Shown in pieces: positions 1-5,293 of a DNA stretch of 7,267 bases; position 1 is the first letter of the stretch; each line of letters starts with the position of its first letter. The notes under the pieces are model-generated. The model worked only from the letters and a program-made list of their open reading frames with translations, was not told where the DNA came from and made no database searches. Made by a program: the position numbers and the translations under genes. Source of the stretch: Promicromonosporaceae bacterium (GTDB taxonomy: Bacteria > Actinomycetota > Actinomycetes > Actinomycetales > Cellulomonadaceae); NCBI GenBank assembly GCA_009782865.1, contig WRIF01000073.1, positions 1-7,267 on the forward strand, read 5' to 3'.

Positions 1-438
1 CGCCTCCGGAACCTCATAGCCATGCGCGATCACGCACTCTCGAGACTCTAGTATCCGCTGGTAGACATCCTCGTCCAGTGGCACTTGCCACCAATCAAAC
101 CGCCCCACCAACTCGGAACAATCCCACATCGCCTCGTCAATTAGGTCCTGAGTGCCCGGCGGATCAGCGATCAGGTTGACGATCGGCAGGTGAACGCCTC
201 CAGAGGCGGCGGGCGTCACCGTCACACCGCGCTCGGCAAAGCAAGCCATCTGTTCAAGTTGCCACTCCTCCATGTCCTGGCGAAATGAAGCCATCCAGGC
301 CGGCTCCACCCAAGCGAGAGCCTCGTCCTCCCGGCCAGCAGCACCGACCGCGCAGCCGGAGGCCGCCACTACTGCCACTAGCAGCATCCCAGCCGTTAAC
401 GAGCCTCGCGCGCTAACTAGCGACACGATCCACAGCAC
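1..438 (-). CDS. Probable lipoprotein of unknown function, C-terminus cut by window edge
   Basis: This frame is open from a GTG at 438 to the left edge: 146 codons with no stop, so the 3' end is missing. The N-terminus has an arginine (R11), then a hydrophobic run LLVAVVAASGC ending in a lipobox-like ASGC with the lipidation cysteine at residue 29, which suggests a membrane-anchored protein on the outer face. The mature part is acidic and has three further cysteines (about residues 66, 107 and 135) and several tryptophans; I recognise no domain. The start is uncertain. GTG 438 overlaps the end of the upstream gene by 22 bases; GTG 426 gives a signal peptide of more usual length (cysteine at 25); ATG 387 leaves no charged residue before the hydrophobic run. 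None has a good ribosome binding site, so translational coupling to the upstream gene is likely. Signal and anchor are inferred from sequence; function is unknown. Confidence 0.6.
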   Translation of the reverse strand, partial: MLWIVSLVSARGSLTAGMLLVAVVAASGCAVGAAGREDEALAWVEPAWMASFRQDMEEWQLEQMACFAERGVTVTPAASGGVHLPIVNLIADPPGTQDLIDEAMWDCSELVGRFDWWQVPLDEDVYQRILESRECVIAHGYEVPEA

Positions 439-758
439 GATCCGCGACTCTGTGTGACAGACTGGCCTGTAACCGCACCGCTTGATATCTGTATAGAGAG
501 AGTGTTCGCCAAACGGTGAGCCCCGCCCCTATCAGGCTGAATCGAGCGAGACTGGTTGACAACCCGAAGGTTCATCTGATGAATCCCCGCTCGGAATGTT
601 CCCACCACGTATGGGCACATGTGGGTAACACTGCAACTGATAGTCCCCGAACCTGGACCGCCCAGCGGCCCCCAGGCAGCTGAAGCCGACGGCGCAGCCG
701 CAACGGCTCCTCCCAACAGCAAAGCCGTCATCGTCGCTGACAGATACTGCTTGCGCAT
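417..758 (-). CDS. Small secreted cysteine-containing protein of unknown function
   Basis: This gene encodes 113 residues. The ATG at 758 is preceded on the minus strand by GAGGAGGATCA, a strong ribosome binding site at close spacing. The N-terminus is a textbook Sec signal peptide: charged MRKQ, a hydrophobic stretch with ALLLGGAVAAA, and a likely cleavage after APSASA near residue 27. The mature part of about 86 residues has two cysteines near its start (SCSVTHMC) and three in the tail (SCCGSC), so disulfides are possible once exported. I recognise no family. Codons are much less GC-biased in the third position than in the glycosidase or pgi, and 421-600 is roughly 55% G+C by hand count, so it may be acquired DNA. 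Its end overlaps the likely start of the downstream lipoprotein gene, suggesting an operon. The signal peptide and RBS are convincing; the reading frame toward the C-terminus is less so, and a frameshift cannot be excluded. Confidence 0.55.
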   Translation of the reverse strand: MRKQYLSATMTALLLGGAVAAAPSASAAWGPLGGPGSGTISCSVTHMCPYVVGTFRAGIHQMNLRVVNQSRSIQPDRGGAHRLANTLSIQISSGAVTGQSVTQSRGSCCGSCR

Positions 759-762
759 TGAT

Positions 763-769
763 CCTCCTC
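763..769 (-). promoter_or_regulatory. Ribosome binding site of the small secreted protein gene
   Basis: On the minus strand GAGGAGG lies four bases before the ATG at 758. It is the best Shine-Dalgarno match near any start in the window and supports both the reality of the small gene and its start. I see no convincing -35/-10 pair upstream. Confidence 0.6.
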
Positions 770-906
770 GATCGGCTTGTCCGCCACCCGCCGGTGGTGG
801 GTGAGCAGACTATCCCCCACCCCTAGAAATGGAAGTCCATGTACGATTTGCGCCAAGTAATCACGCGACAGACGACATTTCGGCGAACTTAGCGCTCCCT
901 TGGTTT

Positions 907-933
907 CGCCCTTCGACAGGCTCAGGACGGTGG
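907..933. repeat. Copy of the widespread CTTCGACAGGCTCAGGA short repeat
   Basis: The gap contains CCCTTCGACAGGCTCAGGAC. From memory, this motif recurs in intergenic DNA of many unrelated bacteria and gives the familiar spurious translations VLSLSKG on one strand and STGSG on the other; both strings appear when this stretch is translated. It is a partly self-complementary element of unknown role and is not coding here. The adjoining bases (GGGCGAAACCA on the minus strand, 901-911) also occur exactly in the right arm of the large inverted repeat at 5159-5169. Confidence 0.5.
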
Positions 934-945
934 ACGACTGCTGCG

Positions 946-980
946 CGGTCTCCTCAACCGGCGAGTCGCGGCGGAGACCG
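946..980 (-). terminator. Stem-loop after the GH3 stop codon, possible terminator
   Basis: CGGTCTCC (946-953) and GGAGACCG (973-980) are perfect 8-bp complementary arms around a 19-base GC-rich loop that can itself fold partly. The structure begins 16 bases past the glycosidase stop codon on the minus strand. No T-run follows, which is often the case for high-GC actinobacterial terminators. Termination is inferred from position and structure only. Confidence 0.4.
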
Positions 981-996
981 GCGGGACGAATGTGGG

Positions 997-3423
997 CTAG
1001 GCGATGGAGGCCTTGACCCAGCGCTCGTCGTCGTTGGTGACGACGTGCACGGGGCCGTCGATCCTGACCACGGCCCGCTCGGTGGCGGTACCCGGAGTGT
1101 GGAACACGGCGCCCTTCGAGGTGGACGTGATCGAGGTCTGGCGGGCGGCCTCGCCCCCGTCGGCTGCCGGCGCCTTGGCGAAGGCATCGGTGCCGACCCA
1201 CACCTCAACGTCGCCCGGCTCCACGATCTTGGTCATGGTGCGGTCAGTGAAAGCGAAGCGGGTGGTCGGAATGGTGAACGTCACGCGCCTGGACTCACCG
1301 GCGGCGAGTGCCACGCGCTGGTAGCCGAGCAGCTGGGTGACCGGGCGGGCAATCGAGGCCAAGACGTCGTGCCCGTAGACCTGCACCACGTCGACGCCGT
1401 CCACAGCGGAGGTGTTGGTCACGGTCACGGCCGCGGCGAAGTGGCCACCAGCCTCGACCGAGGCGTCAACCACCAGGTCGTCGTACGTGAACGAGGAGTA
1501 GGTGAGGCCGAAGCCGAACGGACGGGCCGGCTGCGACGGGGTGTTGGTGACGTCGGAGTCACCGCCCAGGATGGCATGCAGGTACGAGAAGGGCTGCGAA
1601 CCCGAGGAGCGCGGCAGCGAGACGGGCAGGCGGCCCGACGGGTTGACGGTGCCCGTGAGCACGTCTGCGATGGCCAGGCCACCGCCCTCGCCCGGGAAGA
1701 AGGCCTGCAGCACGGCGGCCGGACGCCCCGCGGCATCGCCCTCCAGTGCCCAGCCGAGCACGTACGGACGGCCGGTGAGCAGCACCATGACCACCGGCTT
1801 GCCGGTGGCGACGAGCGCCTCGACCAGCTCACGCTGCACGCCGGGCAGTTCCAGGGACTCGGCGTCGTTGCCCTCTCCGACGGTGCCGCGACCGAACAGG
1901 CCGGCCTGGTCGCCCACCACCACGATGGCAACATCCGCCGACTCGGCGGCGGCGACGGCCGCGGCGAAACCGGAGCGGTCCTCCCCCTCTACCGAGCAGC
2001 CCAGGGCGGTGACAATCTCGACGCCCTCCATCCCAGCGGCGGCAAACGCCCCCGGGAGCGCCTCGGTGACGGTGGGAATCTCGAAGCCAATCTCAAACTC
2101 GGGGAAACCGGCCAGCACGTGGTTGGCGAACGAGTAGCAACCCTGCAGGGCCTCGCTGCGGTCGGCGTTCGGGCCGATGACGGCCACGCGCGACGGCTTG
2201 GTCGGCCAGGCGCCCAGCGGCAGCGCCCCCTCGTTGGCGAGCAGAACCACGGACTCCTCGGCTAGGCGACGGGCGATGGCCTTGTGTCTTGGGGAGTCGA
2301 GGTCGATGGAGGTGGGGGGCTCGTCCTCGAAGGCGTCCGGGTCGAGCAGGCCCAGCTTTTCCTTCTGGGTGAGGTGGCGCCCCAGCGCGCGGTCTACGTA
2401 GGCTTCGTCCAGGCGGCCGTCCTTAACCCATTCGGCCAGCGTGGGGAAGGCGTCCATGCCCGGCAGCTCCACATCCATGCCGGCCTTGAGCGCCCAGGCG
2501 GCGGCCTCGGTGCGGTCGGCGGCGATGCCGTGCATCACCTGCAGGAAGGCCGTGCCGAAGTAGTCGGCCACGACGGTGCCCTTGAAGTCGAGCTGGTCGC
2601 GCAACACGCCGGTGAGGTAGTCCTCATTCGAGTGCATCGGTATGCCGTCGACGTCGGTGTAGGAGGCCATGACCGACTCGACCGGGCCGTCCAGGATGGC
2701 CATCTCAAACGGCGGAAGGAACACGTCGGCCATCTCGCGCGGGCCGGCGGAGACGGGGGCGTGATTGCGGCCGGCCTTCGAGCCGGAGTAGCCGACAAAG
2801 TGCTTGAGGCAGGCGTGCACGCCATTGGACTGCAGGCCCTGCACCCACTTGGTGCCGATGGTGCCAACCAGGTAGGGGTCCTCCCCAATGCACTCGTCGA
2901 CCCGGCCCCAGCGGGGGTCGCGGATGACGTCAAGCACGGGGGCCAGGCCGAGGTGAATGCCGAGCTCCTTCATCGACTCCCCGATCACCTGGCCGGTCTC
3001 GTAGACCAGTTCCGGGTCGAAGGAGGCGCCCCAGGCCAGGGGGGTGGGGAAGGTGGCGGCCTGCCAAGCGGCCAGGCCGGTGAGGCACTCCTCGTGGACG
3101 AGGGCGGGGATCCCCAGGCGGGTTTCCCGCTTCAGGCGGCGCTGCTCGGCCCACAGCCACTCGGCGCGCTTGATCGGGTCGACGGGGCGGGTGCCGTACA
3201 CGCGGGTGTACTGGCCAAGCCCATCCTTGGTGATGTCGGCCAGCGACTGTCCGGCCCCGACGGTGCCCATCTCGCCCTGCATGGGGGCAACCACATTGCC
3301 GCCCTGGTCGAGCCAGAAACTGACGATCTGCGCCAACTTCTCCTCGATGGTCATCTGATCGATCAGCGCCTGGACGCGCTCGGACACGACGGGCATCGCC
3401 CGCACGGTGGCGGCATCACTCAC
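997..3423 (-). CDS. GH3 beta-glycosidase (BxlA-like beta-xylosidase/beta-glucosidase), cytoplasmic
   Basis: An 808-residue retaining glycosidase expected to remove terminal beta-linked glucose or xylose from small oligosaccharides. The N-terminal barrel spans about 20-360: HEE at 110-112, RWGR at 171-174, GEDPYL at 180-185, KHF at 207-209, and ADYF at 286-289 with D287 as predicted nucleophile. The C-terminal sandwich spans about 385-610; E517 in GEGND is a candidate acid/base. A fibronectin-III-like domain (about 635-745) begins at FGFGLTYSSF. There is no signal peptide, so the substrate must be imported. The start is GTG 3423, preceded by AGAGGAG six bases upstream; the frame is open to 3792, but that part is low-complexity and lacks family similarity. 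From memory the HEECLTG and AGRN..PVSAGPRE regions resemble Streptomyces BxlA (xylobiose hydrolysis). Xylose versus glucose specificity cannot be settled from sequence. The LacI-type gene is divergent and operators lie upstream. Confidence 0.93.
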   Translation of the reverse strand: MSDAATVRAMPVVSERVQALIDQMTIEEKLAQIVSFWLDQGGNVVAPMQGEMGTVGAGQSLADITKDGLGQYTRVYGTRPVDPIKRAEWLWAEQRRLKRETRLGIPALVHEECLTGLAAWQAATFPTPLAWGASFDPELVYETGQVIGESMKELGIHLGLAPVLDVIRDPRWGRVDECIGEDPYLVGTIGTKWVQGLQSNGVHACLKHFVGYSGSKAGRNHAPVSAGPREMADVFLPPFEMAILDGPVESVMASYTDVDGIPMHSNEDYLTGVLRDQLDFKGTVVADYFGTAFLQVMHGIAADRTEAAAWALKAGMDVELPGMDAFPTLAEWVKDGRLDEAYVDRALGRHLTQKEKLGLLDPDAFEDEPPTSIDLDSPRHKAIARRLAEESVVLLANEGALPLGAWPTKPSRVAVIGPNADRSEALQGCYSFANHVLAGFPEFEIGFEIPTVTEALPGAFAAAGMEGVEIVTALGCSVEGEDRSGFAAAVAAAESADVAIVVVGDQAGLFGRGTVGEGNDAESLELPGVQRELVEALVATGKPVVMVLLTGRPYVLGWALEGDAAGRPAAVLQAFFPGEGGGLAIADVLTGTVNPSGRLPVSLPRSSGSQPFSYLHAILGGDSDVTNTPSQPARPFGFGLTYSSFTYDDLVVDASVEAGGHFAAAVTVTNTSAVDGVDVVQVYGHDVLASIARPVTQLLGYQRVALAAGESRRVTFTIPTTRFAFTDRTMTKIVEPGDVEVWVGTDAFAKAPAADGGEAARQTSITSTSKGAVFHTPGTATERAVVRIDGPVHVVTNDDERWVKASIA

Positions 3424-3429
3424 GGAGGT

Positions 3430-3436
3430 CTCCTCT
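3430..3436 (-). promoter_or_regulatory. Ribosome binding site fixing the GH3 start
   Basis: Minus-strand AGAGGAG sits six bases before the GTG at 3423. It decides for this GTG over upstream in-frame starts as far as 3792, which would add over 120 residues of non-homologous arginine- and proline-rich sequence. Confidence 0.7.
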
Positions 3437-3504
3437 TTCGGCAGGCGGCCCTGCCAGGGTTGGTACCGCCCGTCCCTGGGCGGAGGTAGCAGTCGAAGGC
3501 TACG

Positions 3505-3517
3505 TTGTGGCCCACAA
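3505..3517. repeat. Short inverted repeat in the GH3 leader
   Basis: TTGTGG and CCACAA are perfect 6-bp arms separated by a single base, directly followed by CAATTG. It lies about 80 bases upstream of the GH3 start codon. A one-base spacer is too tight for an RNA hairpin with the full stem, so a protein-binding site is more likely than an RNA structure. The role is unknown. Confidence 0.35.
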
Positions 3518-3587
3518 TTGCCCCGCGCCGATGGCGCAGCGTCGAACATTGCGCTGGCGCGGATGTAATCGATTCGATTCGACCTTG

Positions 3588-3599
3588 GAAACCGTTTTC
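3588..3599. promoter_or_regulatory. LacI-type operator-like site O1, GH3 side
   Basis: GAAACCGTTTTC is a near-palindrome centred on CG, with one imperfect inner base pair. It matches GAAANCGNTTTC, a pattern that also fits two other sites in this gap. Its minus strand contains TTTCCA (3586-3591), which with TTACAT (3563-3568) at 17-base spacing is a possible but weak -35/-10 pair for GH3. If that is the promoter, the site overlaps its -35 box, as expected for a repressor target. A weaker relative with core AATCGATT lies at 3567-3574. Confidence 0.5.
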
Positions 3600-3678
3600 G
3601 AGGTGGCGGCCCGCTCCGGCGGCGGCGGGCGAAAACCTCCCTCTCACCACCCGCCGCGGCGGCGGGGCGTCGGCCTAA

Positions 3679-3771
3679 AGAGACGGGGCGGCAGGGCGTC
3701 CACCAAGAGAGACCGGGCAGCAGGACGTCTACGAAGCGGGCAAGACGGCAGACGCCTCGACGAAGCAGGCA
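3679..3771. repeat. Degenerate 29-bp tandem repeat
   Basis: Units starting at 3679 and 3708 agree at 22 of 27 aligned bases (AGAGAC-GGGC-GCAGG-CGTC pattern). ACGAAGC-GGCA then recurs at 3731-3742 and 3760-3771 (11 of 12 bases), again exactly 29 bases apart. This is about three decayed copies. The period is not a multiple of three, which argues against coding. Confidence 0.5.
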
Positions 3772-3805
3772 CGGCGGCCGGGAACCAGCCACCGGCCGGA
3801 TAATA

Positions 3806-3817
3806 GACAGCGTTTTC
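3806..3817. promoter_or_regulatory. LacI-type operator-like site O2, mid-gap
   Basis: GACAGCGTTTTC matches GAAANCGNTTTC at all but one of the ten defined positions and shares CGTTTTCG exactly with O1. It lies in a short AT-richer patch (TAATAGACAG just before it). It is far from both start codons, so if bound it would most likely act as an auxiliary site for looping. It also overlaps the small palindrome AGCGTTTTCGCT, which is an alternative explanation. Confidence 0.35.
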
Positions 3818-3978
3818 GCTTTTCCTGGCCGCAGGACGCTTGCCGGGTGCCGCCCGCCACGACGCTAGTTGGCCAGGCCTAGCCGCTGGGAAGCCTGCCC
3901 GCATCTACCGGGTTCGGGAGGGCGGAACCCCAGGACCGCGCAAATCCACCCCAGTTGGGCCAATCAGCGGCCGACCCG

Positions 3979-4000
3979 CCTGCGAAATCGATTTCGGAGG
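3979..4000. promoter_or_regulatory. LacI-type operator O3 at the regulator's own promoter
   Basis: CGAAATCGATTTCG (3983-3996) is a perfect 14-bp palindrome centred on CG. It extends to 22 bp (3979-4000) with a single mismatched pair (3982/3997). A symmetrical site with a central CG step is the classic form of LacI-family operators. It ends three bases before the proposed -10 box at 4003, so it covers the spacer and -35 area, which fits autorepression. Confidence 0.65.
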
Positions 4001-4002
4001 CC

Positions 4003-4008
4003 TAGAGT
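4003..4008 (+). promoter_or_regulatory. -10 box of a leaderless LacI-type gene promoter
   Basis: TAGAGT is followed by six bases and then the ATG at 4015, so transcription would begin at or next to the start codon. There is no usable Shine-Dalgarno: the only GGAGG (3996-4000) is 14 bases away. The same geometry recurs at pgi. A leaderless transcript is inferred, and it supports the ATG at 4015 as the start. Confidence 0.6.
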
Positions 4009-4014
4009 GGGAAC

Positions 4015-5103
4015 ATGAACGAGGAGGCCCTCCACGAAGCCCGAGAGCAGATAGCGGGGCGTGTCACCATCAACGACGTCGCCCGCGTCGCCGGCGTGTC
4101 GGTCGCCACGGTCTCCAAGGTCACCAACGGCCGCGACGGCGTGGCCGTCGCCACCGCCGACCGGGTGATGGAAGTGGTCCGCGAGCTCGGCTACGAGACC
4201 TCCATCGTCGCCTCCTCCATGCGCTCGCGCGCCACCCATGTCATCGGCATCCTGCTTGCCGGCTTCGACCCGTTCGCCGCCGAGCTGCTCAAGGGCATCT
4301 CCGCCCGGGCCATCGGACGCGGCTACGAACTGCTCGCCTACTCCGGCGCCATCGCCGATGAACACGCCATCGGCTGGGAGCGCCGCTCCCTGTCTCGCCT
4401 GGGCGGCACCCTGATCGACGGCGCCATCATGATCACGCCCTCGGTCTCCACCCCCGTCGCCTCCATCCCCGTGGTGGCCATCGACCCGCACACCGGCTCC
4501 TCCGGCTCGTCGGCGGTGCTCGCCGGCAACGCCGACGGCGGCCGCGTCGCCACCCAGCACCTGATCGACCTGGGACACCGCCGCATCGCCCACATCTCGG
4601 GCCGCGAAGACCTAGAGTCCGCGCACCTGCGCGAACAGGGCTACCGGCAGGCGCTCGAAGCGGCGGGAATCGCCTTCGACCCGTACCTAATCCGCAATGG
4701 CGGCTACCGGCGCGAGTGGTCGATCGAGCCCGCCAGGGAGCTCCTGCTCAGCCCCAACCGTCCCACCGCCTTCTTTGCCGCCAACGACCTCTCCGCCTTC
4801 GGGGTCATGCAGGCCGCCAAGGACCTTGACCTGCGCGTCCCCGAGGATGTTTCGGTGATCGGGTTCGACGACATTCCCGAGTCCGCCGAGTCGACCCCGC
4901 AGTTGACCACGGTCGCCCAGCCGCTGCAGGAGATGGGGGCCGCCGCCGTAGACATCCTGCTGGCCGCCCTCACCGACAAGAACCACCGCGACCAATACCG
5001 CGAACTGCCCACCCACCTGGTGGTTCGCGAGTCGACCGGGCCGGTTCCCACCCAGGTGCGCTCCCCCAAGGGCGCCGCCTGGACCCCGTCGACCCCGTAC
5101 TGA
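4015..5103 (+). CDS. LacI-family transcriptional repressor, likely regulator of the divergent GH3 gene
   Basis: The 362-residue protein has the standard LacI/GalR plan. The N-terminal helix-turn-helix (about 17-40) contains TINDVARVAGVSVATVSKV; a hinge follows with ASSMRS at 66-71. The periplasmic-binding-protein-like sensor domain runs from about 75 (HVIGILLAGFDPF) to 340, with family motifs HLIDLGHRRIAHI, RPTAFFAANDLSAFGV and VSVIGFDDIPES. About 14 residues precede the usual family start and about 20 follow the usual end. The hinge position usually held by leucine is methionine (M69). It is divergent from the GH3 gene, and a strong palindrome overlaps its own leaderless promoter, so it probably represses itself and the glycosidase until a sugar binds. 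From memory the sequence resembles actinobacterial regulators beside BxlA-type enzymes, such as Streptomyces BxlR; the effector (xylobiose, cellobiose or other) is not known. Confidence 0.93.
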   Translation: MNEEALHEAREQIAGRVTINDVARVAGVSVATVSKVTNGRDGVAVATADRVMEVVRELGYETSIVASSMRSRATHVIGILLAGFDPFAAELLKGISARAIGRGYELLAYSGAIADEHAIGWERRSLSRLGGTLIDGAIMITPSVSTPVASIPVVAIDPHTGSSGSSAVLAGNADGGRVATQHLIDLGHRRIAHISGREDLESAHLREQGYRQALEAAGIAFDPYLIRNGGYRREWSIEPARELLLSPNRPTAFFAANDLSAFGVMQAAKDLDLRVPEDVSVIGFDDIPESAESTPQLTTVAQPLQEMGAAAVDILLAALTDKNHRDQYRELPTHLVVRESTGPVPTQVRSPKGAAWTPSTPY

Positions 5104-5116
5104 GCCGCGCCCCCTC

Positions 5117-5182
5117 TCTGCGAGCGTAGTGGTTTCGCCGCTTAAGCCGGAGAATAACGGGCGAAACCACTACGCTCGCGGG
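5117..5182. terminator. Perfect 20-bp inverted repeat after the LacI-type gene
   Basis: The arms at 5120-5139 and 5160-5179 are exact reverse complements over 20 bases (left arm begins GCGAGCGTAG and ends GTTTCGCC), around a 20-base AT-richer loop. As RNA the stem extends to 5117/5182 using G-U pairs. It begins 14 bases after the repressor stop and 112 bases before the pgi start. Position suggests a strong terminator, active on either strand, although no T-run follows. The perfection and length of the stem also fit a mobile palindromic repeat; an 11-base piece of the right arm occurs beside the repeat near 901. Confidence 0.6.
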
Positions 5183-5222
5183 ACCTCCCTCCCCCGCGCA
5201 GGCGCCCACCCCCGCGCGTCGG

Positions 5223-5238
5223 GCGGGCAAGGGCCCGC
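5223..5238. repeat. Small GC-rich hairpin upstream of pgi
   Basis: GCGGGC (5223-5228) and GCCCGC (5233-5238) can form a 6-bp stem with a four-base loop. In DNA of this composition such hairpins arise often by chance. It could add to transcript termination between the two plus-strand genes. Confidence 0.2.
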
Positions 5239-5281
5239 GCCGAACCCCTGAACCCTTCTCCCCATTCCGGCCACCAGCCCC

Positions 5282-5287
5282 TAAACT
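5282..5287 (+). promoter_or_regulatory. -10 box of a leaderless pgi promoter
   Basis: TAAACT is followed by six bases (GGCGGC) and then the pgi ATG at 5294, the same spacing as at the LacI-type gene. There is no purine-rich ribosome binding site in front of the ATG. This indicates a separate promoter for pgi and a leaderless mRNA; a good -35 box is not evident. Confidence 0.6.
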
Positions 5288-5293
5288 GGCGGC

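Larger units (their letters stand above)
3424..4014. other. Long divergent intergenic regulatory region
   Basis: This 591-bp gap separates the divergent GH3 and LacI-type genes. Short open frames on both strands are arginine/glycine/proline-rich, have no good ribosome binding sites and look like chance frames. From the GH3 side it holds: the GH3 leader with a TTGTGG-C-CCACAA inverted repeat (3505-3517); an operator-like site at 3588-3599; a GC-rich inverted repeat (GCGGCGGG 3622-3629 with CCCGCCGC 3650-3657); a degenerate 29-bp tandem repeat (about 3679-3771); a short AT-richer patch with a second operator-like site (3806-3817); and the LacI promoter with a third site (3979-4000). Confidence 0.7.

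Noticed and set aside
417..758. Lactococcin 972-type bacteriocin
   Set aside because: Size, signal peptide and neighbouring lipoprotein suggested it, but the tryptophan/tyrosine-rich mature pattern of that family is absent in this frame, and the alternative frames reach stops or lack the pattern.
829..3489. Long plus-strand open frames (829-2265 and 2284-3489) opposite the GH3 gene
   Set aside because: They are antisense shadows of a high-GC gene, rich in Gly, Arg, Asp and His without domain-like structure, while the opposite strand carries clear GH3 motifs throughout.
3622..3657. GC-rich inverted repeat (GCGGCGGG/CCCGCCGC) as a terminator
   Set aside because: It lies between divergent promoters where no transcript needs to end, and simple GCC/GGC runs pair by chance in this composition.
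3679..3771. Possible CRISPR array
   Set aside because: The 29-base period suits a CRISPR repeat length, but the copies are directly adjacent without unique spacers, are heavily diverged, and no cas gene is present.
3424..3792. N-terminal extension of the GH3 protein from an upstream start at 3792
   Set aside because: The extra 123 residues are arginine/proline-rich with no family similarity, and a good ribosome binding site sits just before GTG 3423. The extension also crosses operator-like and repeat sequences.
3507..3904. Short open frames on both strands in the divergent gap (3507-3803 plus, 3644-3904 minus)
   Set aside because: They are low-complexity, without good ribosome binding sites, and run through the 29-bp repeat, whose period breaks reading frame. 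Chance frames in GC-rich DNA explain them.
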